Position numbers and translations under genes: made by a program
Shown: positions 8,657 to 16,843 of the stretch, piece after piece
How the letters are laid out: the number at the start of each line of letters is the position of its first letter
Numbering within the stretch: the first letter of the stretch is position 1
DNA from: an uncultured Oscillospiraceae bacterium
GTDB taxonomy: Bacteria > Bacillota > Clostridia > Oscillospirales > Oscillospiraceae
Reading direction: 5' to 3'
NCBI GenBank assembly: GCA_934659425.1
Contig: CAKUHU010000002.1
Coordinates: 62,001-126,000 of the forward strand
Length of the DNA stretch: 64,000 nt
Notes under the pieces: model-generated
Seen by the model: only the letters and a program-made list of their open reading frames with translations
The model's database searches: none
Told to the model about the DNA's origin: nothing

Positions 8657-8919
8657 AAGGAAAACCTCCATAGGCAAGTCCGCTGGCGCCCCATCTGCCG
8701 GATGGGGCGCGTCAGCAGGCGCGGACAGATAAAATCAAAAGGGGGGGCGTCGCGGGATGTAAGAGCTGCAAAGGGCTCTTTGCAGCGGGGGGCAGGGATA
8801 AAAAGCGATTGATTTTTCCTTTCCCGGGAACCCCGCGGGGAATCTGAAAAGCGGATGAGCCCAAAGCCGCGGAGAGGACCATACCCCTGCCCGACGGGGT
8901 TGGGCGGTGGAAGTGGGCT
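8657..8919. other. Intergenic region upstream of lepA
   Basis: It holds two hairpins without T-tracts: GCGCCCCATC/GATGGGGCGC (about 8686-8711) and GCTGCAAAG/CTTTGCAGC (about 8768-8790). The second may end the XRE gene's transcript. I see no convincing promoter or reading frame here. Confidence 0.5.
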
Positions 8920-9639
8920 TTACCGCATCCCCTTCCACCGGTTTTCCAGATTGTAATTGATTCGCTTTCCGGTGGTGTGGATAATCTGCAAAAGGGACTG
9001 GTAGAGGCCCGGATAGGCGCTGGACAGCGCACTGTTGTTCATGGGCGGGAAGGACTCCTTCCCCTTTTCCTTTACCTGGACCGATAAGGCGTCCAGGTAA
9101 TCGGCCTCGGAATAGGTCATGTCGGCATCAGCGCAGCCGGCGCTGAAATGGAGGGAGGTAATGGAAAAAAAGTTCTCATCCTGGGTGCCTGAGGCGCGGT
9201 ACAGGTGCCGAAAGAGCTGATAGATGGCGGAGGACAGGTAATCTGACGCCGCTTGGATGGCCTCTTTGCTGCCCGCCTTGCCCAGCAGGTCGAAAAGAAC
9301 TCCCACGGAGTTGACTAAGAGCTTTTTGTTGAGGGTGGCGGCAATGCTTCCCCGCAGGACGTTGTCCCGTTCAGCGGAGATGTCATAGAGTTCCTCGGCG
9401 CCGATGGTGGTGCCGTCCCGGTCCATGCTGCGCCCCAAAAGAAAGTCGGCGGAGACCCGGTAGTAGTCACAGGCCCGGCGCACAAAGGCCAGCCCCGGCT
9501 CCCGGACGCCATTTTCATAGTGAGATAACAAAGCCTGGCTGATCCCCAGCTCTTTTGCGGCGACCCGCTGACTGACACCCTTTTCCCGGCGCAGCAAGGC
9601 CAGAGACCGAGCAAAGTCGTTGATGGTTTCCATTTCCAT
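8920..9639 (-). CDS. XRE-family helix-turn-helix regulator with C-terminal sensory region
   Basis: A 239-residue regulator. Residues about 5-65 form an HTH_3 domain: FARSLALLRREKGVSQRVAA, then ELGISQALLSHYENGVREPG, then YYRVSADFLLGRS, the usual end of the domain. The rest (about 150 residues) is alpha-helical with no domain I recognise. The ATG at 9639 follows GAGGAG at six bases; the first in-frame start, at 9660, lacks one. It has its own promoter and may autoregulate. It is divergent from pta, with about 180 bases shared, so control of pta is possible but not shown. Confidence 0.82.
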   Translation of the reverse strand: MEMETINDFARSLALLRREKGVSQRVAAKELGISQALLSHYENGVREPGLAFVRRACDYYRVSADFLLGRSMDRDGTTIGAEELYDISAERDNVLRGSIAATLNKKLLVNSVGVLFDLLGKAGSKEAIQAASDYLSSAIYQLFRHLYRASGTQDENFFSITSLHFSAGCADADMTYSEADYLDALSVQVKEKGKESFPPMNNSALSSAYPGLYQSLLQIIHTTGKRINYNLENRWKGMR

Positions 9640-9672
9640 ACACGCTCCTCTGCACAACAAAACAATAGGTAT

Positions 9673-9701
9673 AGTATAGTGAAAACATTACCTTTTGTAA
9701 A
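9673..9701 (-). promoter_or_regulatory. Promoter of the XRE regulator
   Basis: On the minus strand TTTACA (9701-9696), a 17-base spacer and TATACT (9678-9673). It lies 34 bases before the start codon. Confidence 0.7.
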
Positions 9702-9734
9702 GAAAATTTTATATGGAAAACTTGTCCTTGCTTG

Positions 9735-9764
9735 TTGAGTTTTCCTACTGAGGTGGTGTATAAT
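9735..9764 (+). promoter_or_regulatory. Promoter of pta
   Basis: TTGAGT (9735-9740), an 18-base spacer and TATAAT (9759-9764), 57 bases before the pta start. Confidence 0.65.
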
Positions 9765-9821
9765 AAAAAGCAACAATTACATCCGAATATCAATTCAATC
9801 TATTTTTTAGGAGGGGCATTT

Positions 9822-10808
9822 ATGGAGAATTTTGGATTTGGCGCCATGATCGAAAAATTGAAAAAGGCGCCTAAGACCATCGTATTTACAGAGGGAACGG
9901 ATCCCCGTATCCTGGAAGCCAGCGCCCGGCTGCTGGCCGGTACCTGGCTGGCTCCCATTTTGGTGGGTAAACCGGACGAGGTGTTCCGTGCTGCGGAGGA
10001 GAGCGGGTTTAATATCCGTGGGGCTCAAATCGTTGACCCTGAAAACTATGAGCGGATGGACGAGATGGTGGCCAAGATGGTGGAGCTGCGCAAGGGCAAG
10101 ATGAGCGAAGAGGACTGCCGCAAGCTGCTCCGCCAGGCCAACTACTTCGGCACCATGCTGGTGGCCATGGGAGAGGCCGACTGCCTGCTGGGCGGCGCCA
10201 CCTATTCCACGGCCGACACCGTCCGTCCTGCCTTGCAGCTGATCAAGACTAAGCCGGGCAACAAGATCGTCTCTTCCTGCTTCATCTTGGTGCGGCCTTC
10301 CGCCACCGGTGACCGGGAGGTGTTGGCTATGGGCGACTGCGCCATCAATATCAAGCCCAATGAGGACGAGTTGGTGGAGATCGCCACGGAAGTGGCCCAC
10401 TGCGGCCGGGTATTCGGCATCGAGCCCAAGGTGGCCCTGCTGTCCTACTCTACCCATGGCTCCGGCGCGGGGGAAGATGTGGATAAGATGCGCAACGCCT
10501 TTAACAAGTTGATGGCCACCAATCCCGACTTCGATGTGGACGGCGAGCTGCAGTTTGACGCGGCGGTCTCTCCCCGGGTGGCGGCTACCAAGTGCCCCGA
10601 CTCCAAGGTGGCAGGCTACGCCAACACCTTTATTTTCCCCGATATCAATGCCGGCAACATCGGCTACAAGATTGCCCAGCGGTTGGGCAGCTTTGACGCC
10701 TATGGCCCCATCCTGCTGGGCCTGAACGCCCCCGTGAACGACCTGTCCCGGGGCTGCAACGCCCAGGAAGTCTACTCCATGGCCATTATCACCGCAGCGC
10801 TGAGTTGA
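9822..10808 (+). CDS. pta: Phosphate acetyltransferase
   Basis: Converts acetyl-CoA and phosphate to acetyl phosphate, the first step of acetate formation, for substrate-level ATP. It has 328 residues, the length of the short class I enzyme without N-terminal DRTGG domains. Visible signatures: FTEGTDPRILEASARLLAG near the N-terminus, GGATYSTADTVRPALQLIKT, LLSYSTHGSGAGEDVDKMRNA, and the C-terminal GLNAPVNDLSRGCNAQEVYS. The ATG at 9822 follows GGAGGGGC; in-frame upstream codons belong to the promoter region. No acetate kinase gene is adjacent. It works downstream of the PFOR gene at 33-36.7 kb. Confidence 0.95.
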   Translation: MENFGFGAMIEKLKKAPKTIVFTEGTDPRILEASARLLAGTWLAPILVGKPDEVFRAAEESGFNIRGAQIVDPENYERMDEMVAKMVELRKGKMSEEDCRKLLRQANYFGTMLVAMGEADCLLGGATYSTADTVRPALQLIKTKPGNKIVSSCFILVRPSATGDREVLAMGDCAINIKPNEDELVEIATEVAHCGRVFGIEPKVALLSYSTHGSGAGEDVDKMRNAFNKLMATNPDFDVDGELQFDAAVSPRVAATKCPDSKVAGYANTFIFPDINAGNIGYKIAQRLGSFDAYGPILLGLNAPVNDLSRGCNAQEVYSMAIITAALS

Positions 10809-10818
10809 AATACATAGG

Positions 10819-10855
10819 AAAACAGGGCCGTCCCTTGTGGGGCGGCCCTGTTTTT
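10819..10855 (+). terminator. Terminator after pta
   Basis: AAACAGGGCCG...GGGGCGGCCCTGTTTTT: a stem of about ten pairs (AACAGGGCCG/CGGCCCTGTT) followed by five T. Confidence 0.88.
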
Positions 10856-10990
10856 GCCTTTTTTAGAAGGGGAGCGGCTTGGCACGGATGCGCAAAATGA
10901 AAAAGGGGATTTTCTTGGTCGGCTGATCCATAAAGAACGGTTTTGGTCAGCAAGATGAGGACGGCGAATTTTTTATCCAAAGCCCTCCGA

Positions 10991-12412
10991 TCAAAAGGTG
11001 ACCTTCTCCTGGATATAGGCCTTCAGCCCCTCCACGGGGATGCGGACCTGCTCCATGGAGTCCCGCTCCCGGACGGTGACACAGCCATCAGCCTCCTCGG
11101 TGTCGCTGCCCACCGTCTGGAAGTCCACGGTGATGCAGAAGGGAGTGCCGATCTCATCCTGGCGGCGGTAGCGCTTGCCGATGGAGCCTGCTTCATCAAA
11201 GTCCACCATGAAATCCTTGGACAGCTCCGCAAAGATCTTGCGGGCGGGCTCGGACAGCTTCTTGGACAGGGGCAGGACGGCCGCCTTGAAGGGGGCCAGG
11301 GCGGGATGGAGCCGCAGGACCGTGCGGACATCGTTTTTGGCCTCATCCACCACTTCCTCGTCATAGGCATCGCACAAAATGGCCAGGACGGAACGCTCCA
11401 CACCCAGGGAGGGCTCGATTACATAGGGGATATAGTGCTCGTTTTTCTCCTGATCGTAATAGGTCAGATCCTTGCCGGAGGTGGTCTGGTGCTGATTCAG
11501 ATCGTAGTCGGTCCGGTCGGCCACGCCCCAAAGCTCGCCCCAACCGAAGGGGAACAGGAACTCAAAGTCGGTGGTGGCCTTGGAGTAGAAGCACAGCTCC
11601 TCCGGATCGTGATCCCGAAGCCGAAGGTTTTCCTCCTTCAGCCCGATGGACAGCAACCACTCCCGGCAGAAGTTGCGCCAGTACTGGAACCACTCCAGGT
11701 CAGTGCCCGGTTCGCAGAAGAACTCCAACTCCATCTGCTCAAACTCCCGGACTCGGAAGATGAAGTTGCCTGGGGTAATCTCGTTGCGGAAGGACTTGCC
11801 AATCTGGGCAATGCCGAAGGGCAGCTTTTTCCGCGTGGTGCGCTGGACGTTGACGAAGTTTGTGAAGATGCCCTGGGCGGTCTCTGGCCGGAGGTACACA
11901 GTGTTCTTGGCATCCTCGGTGACCCCCTGGAAGGTCTTGAACATCAGGTTGAACTGGCGGATGTCGGTGAAGTTGTGTTTGCCACAGGAGGGGCAGGGAA
12001 TGGCGTGTTCCTCTACAAAGTCCTTCATCTCAGCCTGGGAAAAGGCGTCAATGGGCTTGGGCAGGGCAAAGCCGGTCTCGCCGCACCAATCCTCGATGAC
12101 CTTATCGGCGCGGAAGCGCTCCTTGCACTCCTTGCAGTCCATCAGGGGGTCGGAGAAGCCCGCCAAGTGGCCGGAGGCTACCCAGGTCTGGGGATTCATC
12201 AAAATGGCGGCATCCAGCCCCACATTATAGGGGTTTTCCTGAACGAATTTCTTCCACCAAGCCCTCTTCACATTGTTCTTCAGTTCCACGCCCAAGGGGC
12301 CGTAGTCCCAGGTGTTGGCCAGGCCGCCGTAGATTTCGGAGCCGGCAAAAATGAAGCCCCGGCCCTTGCACAGGGCCACGATTTGGTCCATGGTCTTTTC
12401 CGTGTTTTTCAT
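10991..12412 (-). CDS. glyQS: Glycine--tRNA ligase, homodimeric (alpha2) type
   Basis: Charges tRNA-Gly. The 473 residues match the class II alpha2 enzyme, not the bacterial GlyQ/GlyS tetramer. Motifs: [16 protein letters not shown] and [20 protein letters not shown] at the N-terminus, [12 protein letters not shown] and [10 protein letters not shown] (motif 2), EQMELEFF, and the C-terminal anticodon-binding domain beginning near [25 protein letters not shown] and CKECKERF give paired Cys of an insert that could bind zinc. I chose the ATG at 12412 since AAGGAG lies eight bases upstream; a GTG three codons earlier overlaps that site. A T-box leader controls it. Confidence 0.96.
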   Translation of the reverse strand: MKNTEKTMDQIVALCKGRGFIFAGSEIYGGLANTWDYGPLGVELKNNVKRAWWKKFVQENPYNVGLDAAILMNPQTWVASGHLAGFSDPLMDCKECKERFRADKVIEDWCGETGFALPKPIDAFSQAEMKDFVEEHAIPCPSCGKHNFTDIRQFNLMFKTFQGVTEDAKNTVYLRPETAQGIFTNFVNVQRTTRKKLPFGIAQIGKSFRNEITPGNFIFRVREFEQMELEFFCEPGTDLEWFQYWRNFCREWLLSIGLKEENLRLRDHDPEELCFYSKATTDFEFLFPFGWGELWGVADRTDYDLNQHQTTSGKDLTYYDQEKNEHYIPYVIEPSLGVERSVLAILCDAYDEEVVDEAKNDVRTVLRLHPALAPFKAAVLPLSKKLSEPARKIFAELSKDFMVDFDEAGSIGKRYRRQDEIGTPFCITVDFQTVGSDTEEADGCVTVRERDSMEQVRIPVEGLKAYIQEKVTF

Positions 12413-12551
12413 GGAAAGCACTCCTTTTGTTATGTGAAGTTTTTTTGATACCAGAAGGAAAAGCGAATTGCGATATACACTCTGATGGCGTAGAGATAGA
12501 CGAGGATCACAAAATTCCAGAGCAGCACCGCGGAGGGAAGCAGTTGAAAGA

Positions 12552-12797
12552 TAAAAAAACGCCCTGAGCCGATATTATTCGGCTCAGGGCGAACTTTACG
12601 CAAAGTCCGTGGTTCCACCTGAATTCGCATCCGGCGGATGCGCACTCGAGCCCAGTAACGGCGGGGACCGGCAAAGCATTTCCACTTTGCAGCTCACGGG
12701 CGCCTTCCGCGCAGACCTTCGGAAGCCTTGCACCAAACGGCTCCTCTCTGTGGTCCGGGTCTTGCGCGTACTTTTCCCGGTCAGTGCCTTTGTCTGG
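12552..12797 (-). promoter_or_regulatory. Glycine T-box riboswitch leader with terminator
   Basis: The minus-strand leader has the T-box sequence AGGTGGAACCACGG at 12620-12607. A GC-rich terminator follows: GCCCTGAGCC/GGCTCAGGGC and seven T, 12591-12552. In stem I, GCGCAAGACC pairs with GGTCTGCGC. Directly below, AGTA on one side faces GAAGGCG on the other, the usual specifier-loop arrangement. This puts a GGC glycine specifier at 12704-12702. Uncharged tRNA-Gly should stabilise the antiterminator and raise glyQS expression. About 140 bases separate the terminator from the gene, which is long for a T-box. Confidence 0.93.
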
Positions 12798-12802
12798 GGG
12801 AC

Positions 12803-12831
12803 ATTGTATCACCGAAGCCGGATCTCGTCAA
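12803..12831 (-). promoter_or_regulatory. Promoter of the glyQS T-box transcript
   Basis: On the minus strand TTGACG (12831-12826), a 17-base spacer and TACAAT (12808-12803), just ahead of the T-box leader. Confidence 0.8.
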
Positions 12832-12881
12832 GGGATTTTCAAAGGGATGGGCGGAAAGGCAAAATAAACCGACATTTTCTC

Positions 12882-12910
12882 TTGCAATGGACAAAAGGAT
12901 ATGATACTAT
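12882..12910 (+). promoter_or_regulatory. Promoter of the uracil-type permease transcript
   Basis: TTGCAA (12882-12887), a 17-base spacer and TACTAT (12905-12910). Transcription would start near 12917, placing the leader peptide ribosome site about ten bases into the RNA. Confidence 0.75.
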
Positions 12911-12936
12911 GTAACGAAATGAGGAGGTGTGGCGCC

Positions 12937-13029
12937 ATGAAGAAGATGCTGAAAGCGGGCGCTTCTGCTTCCTTTTTTGGTTTTCCCGTCTGCCGGCTTT
13001 TGAGCCGGTATTTTTTTGACCGGAGATAA
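12937..13029 (+). CDS. Leader peptide overlapping an attenuator (pyrBI-like)
   Basis: A 30-codon ORF with a strong ribosome site (GAGGAGG eight bases before ATG). It reads MKKMLKAGASASFFGFPVCR and ten more residues, ending FFDRR. Its middle is a run of U-rich codons (Phe-Phe-Gly-Phe), and its last third runs straight through a Rho-independent terminator. This is the layout of the enterobacterial pyrBI leader. There, slow transcription at a U-rich pause when UTP is low lets the ribosome catch up and prevents the terminator from folding. The downstream gene is a uracil-type permease, which fits UTP sensing. The mechanism is inferred; the peptide itself probably has no function. Confidence 0.7.
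   Translation: MKKMLKAGASASFFGFPVCRLLSRYFFDRR
12991..13017 (+). terminator. Attenuator terminator inside the leader peptide ORF
   Basis: TGCCGGCT (12991-12998), a TTTG loop and AGCCGGTA (13003-13010) form an eight-pair stem (one G-U), followed by seven T (13011-13017). It sits before the permease gene, so it must be read through for expression. Confidence 0.82.
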
Positions 13030-13062
13030 AAACTGAGGGAATAAAAGAGAGGAGAGTACCCC

Positions 13063-14469
13063 ATGAAAGAAAAAAATCCCATGGGCCAGGGGCCCATCCG
13101 GGACGCCCGTGCCTTAGGCGTGCCCAAAATGCTGATCCTGGGCCTGCAGCATATGTTCGCCATGTTTGGCGCCACTGTGCTGGTGCCCATCTTGGTCCAA
13201 AGCTACGGACTGCCTCTCAATATCCAGACCACCCTGTTCTTTGCCGGTATCGGCACCCTGTTCTTCCACATTTGTACCAAGATGCGAGTGCCCGCCTTTT
13301 TGGGCTCCTCCTTTGCTTTCCTGGGCGGCTTTTACACTATGGCCAATATGGATTCCGGCATCTACGCCGGTATGGCGGCCGCGGAAAAGCTGCAGTACGC
13401 CTGCGGCGGTATCGTGGTGGCGGGCCTTTTGTACGTAGTGCTGGCTGCCATCATCAAATTGGTGGGGGTCCACCGGGTCATGCATTTCCTGCCCCCTGTG
13501 GTCACCGGCCCCATTATCATTCTCATCGGTCTGAGCCTGGCATCCTCTGCAGTGAGCAATGCCTCCACCTGCTGGTGGCTGGCGCTGGTATCCATGGCCA
13601 TCATCATCGTCTGCAACATCTGGGGCCGGGGCATGATCAAGATCATCCCCATCCTGCTGGGCGTGGTGGGTGCCTACATCGTGGCGGTCATTGGAAACGC
13701 CTGCGGCGCCACCGTCATCACCGATGCAGCCACCGGCGCCGCAGGCCCCATGCTGGACTTTTCCGGTGTGGCCACCGCCAAGTTGCTGGGGCTCCAGCCC
13801 TTCCTTACCGATTTCTCCGGCAGCATTGCCAAGTTTGATGTCTCCTCCATTTTGGTGATGGCCCCTATTGCCATCGCCTCCATGATGGAGCATATCGGTG
13901 ACATGTCCGCCATCTCCGCCACGGTGGGGGATAATTTCATTGAGGACCCGGGCCTCCACCGGACCCTCATCGGCGATGGAATCGCCACCTCCCTGTCTGG
14001 CCTCTTCGGCGGCCCGGCCAACACCACCTACGGCGAGAACACCGGCGTGCTGGTCCTCTCCCGGGTCCACGATCCTCGGGTCATCCGGCTGGCGGCCATC
14101 TACGCCGTCATCCTCTCCTTCAGCCCCAAGTTTGCCGCCTTTGTCAACTCCATCCCAGCGGCTATCATTGGCGGAGTCAGCTTTATCCTCTACGGCATGA
14201 TCTCCGCCATTGGTGTGCGGAACGTGGTAGAGAACCAGGTGGACTTCACCAACTCCCGCAACCTGATTATCGCCGCCGTCATCCTGGTCAGCGGCCTGGG
14301 CTTTACCAGCGGTTTGACCTTCCAGGTGGGCGGGGCGTCTATCACCCTGACCAGCCTGGCCATTGCCGCCATCGCCGGGATCCTGCTCAACGCTATTTTG
14401 CCCGGCAATGACTTCCAATTCGGCAAGAGCAGCAACTCCGACGCCTCTGCCAATCTGGGGCAGTACTGA
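13063..14469 (+). CDS. uraA: NCS2-family uracil-type permease
   Basis: Proton-coupled nucleobase importer of the NCS2 (SLC23) family. It has 468 residues and about 14 membrane segments. Motifs: GLQHMFAMFGATVLVPILVQ in TM1 (Q-H before the transport core), AFLGSSFAFLGGF in TM3, a helix with MEHIGDMSAIS (the family's substrate-binding Glu region), and GGPANTTYGENTGVLVLSRV, the NCS2 signature with its conserved Asn-Thr-x-x-x-E-N. Uracil rather than xanthine/urate is favoured by similarity to UraA/PyrP and by the pyrimidine-style attenuator in front. ATG at 13063 follows AGAGGAGAG. No pyr biosynthesis gene is adjacent. Confidence 0.88.
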   Translation: MKEKNPMGQGPIRDARALGVPKMLILGLQHMFAMFGATVLVPILVQSYGLPLNIQTTLFFAGIGTLFFHICTKMRVPAFLGSSFAFLGGFYTMANMDSGIYAGMAAAEKLQYACGGIVVAGLLYVVLAAIIKLVGVHRVMHFLPPVVTGPIIILIGLSLASSAVSNASTCWWLALVSMAIIIVCNIWGRGMIKIIPILLGVVGAYIVAVIGNACGATVITDAATGAAGPMLDFSGVATAKLLGLQPFLTDFSGSIAKFDVSSILVMAPIAIASMMEHIGDMSAISATVGDNFIEDPGLHRTLIGDGIATSLSGLFGGPANTTYGENTGVLVLSRVHDPRVIRLAAIYAVILSFSPKFAAFVNSIPAAIIGGVSFILYGMISAIGVRNVVENQVDFTNSRNLIIAAVILVSGLGFTSGLTFQVGGASITLTSLAIAAIAGILLNAILPGNDFQFGKSSNSDASANLGQY

Positions 14470-14567
14470 GCCTGTCGGCGGGAGCGAACGCCAACATTGG
14501 CGGAGCCCCGGGAAAGGGACACTGGGCCGCCGTGGGGGCGCGGATCGAATATGATTTCCCGGGAAAT

Positions 14568-14606
14568 AAAAAATTGGGCTCTCCCTCAGGGAGAGCCCAA
14601 TTTTTT
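14568..14606. terminator. Terminator after the permease gene
   Basis: AAAAAATTGGGCTCTCCCT is complementary to the right arm ending AGAGCCCAATTTTTT; perfect stem, A-tract on one side and T-tract on the other. The following 256 bases (14607-14862) hold no gene or motif I can support. Confidence 0.9.
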
Positions 14607-14862
14607 ATTTTTGCGGGGACTTCCAAGCCGGCAGAAAAGCGGAGTAGACGATGACAAGGAGAGAGTTGGCGGTGCAAATTGTCAAATTCCATACGCTGTC
14701 TCATATCTCTACCCCTTGCGATGATGGAAGTAATATTAATATGATCCGACCCATCGGTGGGTTTATCAAACGGCAGGACCTTTTCATGGCTATCAGGCAC
14801 CAATTTAGGGAGAAAAAGGGAGAAAAGTACAAAATATCTTGAAATGAATTGATAAAAGGAGG

Positions 14863-14891
14863 TTGAAAAAGACTTTTCTTTCTGCTATACT
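14863..14891 (+). promoter_or_regulatory. Promoter of the mntP transcript
   Basis: TTGAAA (14863-14868), a 17-base spacer and TATACT (14886-14891). It predicts a 5' leader of about 180 bases before mntP. Confidence 0.8.
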
Positions 14892-14897
14892 GTTACA

Positions 14898-15060
14898 CCA
14901 AGGGAATAGTCGGCACGGCAGAATATGATGATGTGAACATAGTGAGAGTCATTTTTGGACTCATCTGAGAACGACGAGACTGATCTGCAGCAGATGGGTT
15001 TCGTCCATTTCTTTGTCTGGCCCATTTTACCAAAGAGAATTGTCGATGAGGATCTTTGAT
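14898..15060 (+). promoter_or_regulatory. Structured 5' leader of mntP, candidate metal riboswitch
   Basis: The leader begins with AAGGGAATAGTC, which loosely recalls the GGGGAGUAGC loop of the yybP-ykoY Mn2+ riboswitch that often precedes mntP. A hairpin GAGTC/GACTC (14946-14961) follows. A strong composite hairpin comes next (GACGAGAC...GTTTCGTC, 14973-15004, with inner ATCTG/CAGAT) before a T-rich stretch, so it could act as a terminator. I could not build the conserved P1 helix, so family assignment is weak. A regulatory leader is likely; its ligand is a guess. Confidence 0.4.
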
Positions 15061-15077
15061 AGAATGGAGGAGGAGAA

Positions 15078-15641
15078 ATGGGACTGTGGGAACTGTTTGT
15101 TATTTCCGTTGGGCTGTCTATGGATGCATTCGCGGTGTCGATCTGCAAGGGCCTCTCTGTGGAGAGGGTGAAGATAAGGCACGCTATGACTGCAGGACTC
15201 TATTTCGGCGGCTTCCAGGCAATAATGCCTCTGCTGGGCTATTGGTTGGGAAGCTGCTTTCAAACGGCGGCAGAGAATGTGGATCACTGGATCGCATTTG
15301 CACTGCTGGGTCTGATCGGGATTGCCATGATCCGGGACTCCAGGGGTGGGCCCGAAGAGCTGGATGCCTCATTTTCCATGAAGGCGATGCTCCCTCTGGC
15401 TGTGGCCGCCAGTATTGACGCATTGGCTGTGGGCGTCACCTTTGCCTTTTTGCAGGTAGGGATCGTGACGGCTGTCAGTTTGATCGGCGTCACCGCATTT
15501 GCGTTCTCGGCGGCTGGGATCGAGATCGGCAGCGCTTTTGGGGCGAAATATCGCGCGAAGGCGGAATGGATCGGTGGTCTGGCCCTCATTTTGATGGGCC
15601 TTAAGATCCTATTGGAACATACAGGGATTCTTTTGCTTTGA
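15078..15641 (+). CDS. mntP: Manganese efflux pump MntP
   Basis: Exports Mn2+ across the membrane. The 187-residue protein has six hydrophobic helices and the two half-repeats of the family. SVGLSMDAFAVSICKGLSV sits at residues 12-30, and ASIDALAVGVTFAFLQV sits near residue 115; each carries the conserved membrane Asp of the metal path. A basic motif, KIRHAMTAGLYFGGFQA, follows the first repeat. ATG at 15078 follows GGAGGAG. It heads a probable metal-efflux operon with two CNNM/CBS genes, since no terminator separates them. Confidence 0.93.
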   Translation: MGLWELFVISVGLSMDAFAVSICKGLSVERVKIRHAMTAGLYFGGFQAIMPLLGYWLGSCFQTAAENVDHWIAFALLGLIGIAMIRDSRGGPEELDASFSMKAMLPLAVAASIDALAVGVTFAFLQVGIVTAVSLIGVTAFAFSAAGIEIGSAFGAKYRAKAEWIGGLALILMGLKILLEHTGILLL

Positions 15642-15766
15642 GCAGGGAGGTGATAGAGCAGGGAGACCGCTGGAGAAGATAGAAAGACTGACCGTGTTTG
15701 CTGCAAAGCCTGCGTATATCGCGGCAACAAAAAATTAAGTGGAATTAATAGGAGGATTATTTTAAC

Positions 15767-16843
15767 ATGAACGACGACACACTCCCCCGATGTATTTATA
15801 TCATCATACTGGTGTTGTTGGGCGGCTTTTTTGCGGGTTCTGAAACGGCCTTTTCCAACTGTAACCGCGTGAGGATAAAGAGCAGGGCGGATGATGGAGA
15901 CGCTACAGCCAAACGGATCGATAAGATCCTCAACCAGTTTGACAAAGCCTTGGTGACACTGCTGATCGGCAATAACGTGATCCACGTATTGGCCACGTCA
16001 ACTGCCACAGTTTTGGCGATCCAGTGGTTTGGTTCCTATGGCTCGTTGATTTCGACTGTTGTCATGACGTTGGCTATTTTCATTTTCAGTGAAACGATCC
16101 CCAAGAACGTCGCGAAAGCGAATAGTGAAGCGTTCGCAGGGGCGGTATCCGGGATTTTGTACCTGATGATGGTCGTTTTGACGCCCGTCGCGTTTTGCTT
16201 TACCCTTTTGAGCAATGGATTGAAGAAAATATTTTCCTCGAAAAAGAATGAGCCCAGCATAACAGAGGATGACTTCAAGTCCATGATCGAAACTGCCGAA
16301 GATGAGGGAGTTATCACAGGCTCGGAGAGTGAACTGATCCAGTCGGCACTGGAGTTTTCCGATATCACAGTGCATGATGTGCTGACGCCGCGAATCCACA
16401 TTACCGGCATTGACCTTCGGGATGAACCGGAGGTTTGCCAGGAGCGAATCAGACAGGCCAGCTTTTCCCGGCTGCCCGTTTATGACCGGGATATGGATCA
16501 TATTGTGGGTGTTTTAAGTACCAAGACCTACATGCTGAAGCTGCTTCAGACCGGGACGTGCCGGGTAGAAGACGTGATGAATGAGCCCTACACTGTGTCG
16601 TTGGATGCGAATATACATACTCTGTTTGAAGAAATGCGCAAGCGCAAACAGCATATGGCCATTGTGCTGGACGAGTGGGGCGGTACCCTGGGTCTGGTGA
16701 CGATGGAAGATATCTTAGAGTCCCTGGTGGGCGACATGTGGGATGAAGATAAGATAGAGGACAAGAAGGACCAGAAAGGGCAGGCGGAAGAGGATGCCTT
16801 ACCCGGTGAAGAAATGAAGAGCGAGGAGGTGGCAAAGGCATGA
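15767..16843 (+). CDS. CNNM/CBS-domain transporter (hemolysin C/CorC family), first copy
   Basis: A 358-residue membrane protein. Residues about 1-170 are the CNNM (DUF21) domain with four hydrophobic segments and the GGFFAGSETAFSNCNRVRI opening. Residues 205-330 are a CBS pair, with the linker IETAEDEGVITGSESELIQS before it and MEDILESLVGDMWDE at the end. It lacks the C-terminal CorC_HlyC domain and ends in an acidic Lys/Glu tail. Family members export Mg2+ or Mn2+/Co2+. RBS: AGGAGGAT. Its stop overlaps the start of the next gene (ATGA). The pair plus mntP suggests divalent-cation efflux; a heteromeric CNNM pair is possible. Confidence 0.87.
   Translation: MNDDTLPRCIYIIILVLLGGFFAGSETAFSNCNRVRIKSRADDGDATAKRIDKILNQFDKALVTLLIGNNVIHVLATSTATVLAIQWFGSYGSLISTVVMTLAIFIFSETIPKNVAKANSEAFAGAVSGILYLMMVVLTPVAFCFTLLSNGLKKIFSSKKNEPSITEDDFKSMIETAEDEGVITGSESELIQSALEFSDITVHDVLTPRIHITGIDLRDEPEVCQERIRQASFSRLPVYDRDMDHIVGVLSTKTYMLKLLQTGTCRVEDVMNEPYTVSLDANIHTLFEEMRKRKQHMAIVLDEWGGTLGLVTMEDILESLVGDMWDEDKIEDKKDQKGQAEEDALPGEEMKSEEVAKA

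Noticed and set aside
8686..8711. Hairpin upstream of lepA as a terminator
   Set aside because: GCGCCCCATC/GATGGGGCGC folds well but has no T-tract on either strand and lies inside the lepA leader. Its role is unclear.
12430..12645. 71-codon frame upstream of glyQS on the minus strand
   Set aside because: It starts inside the T-box sequence and runs through the terminator. Only its tail is hydrophobic, and no ribosome site precedes an internal start.
12917..13062. PyrR-binding loop before the uracil permease
   Set aside because: I looked for the UCCAGAGAGGCU-like anti-antiterminator loop and did not find it. The leader-peptide arrangement explains the terminator better.
14898..15004. Firm assignment of the mntP leader to the yybP-ykoY Mn2+ riboswitch
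   Set aside because: Short loop similarities exist, but I could not form the P1 helix or match both conserved loops, so I kept it as an unassigned leader.
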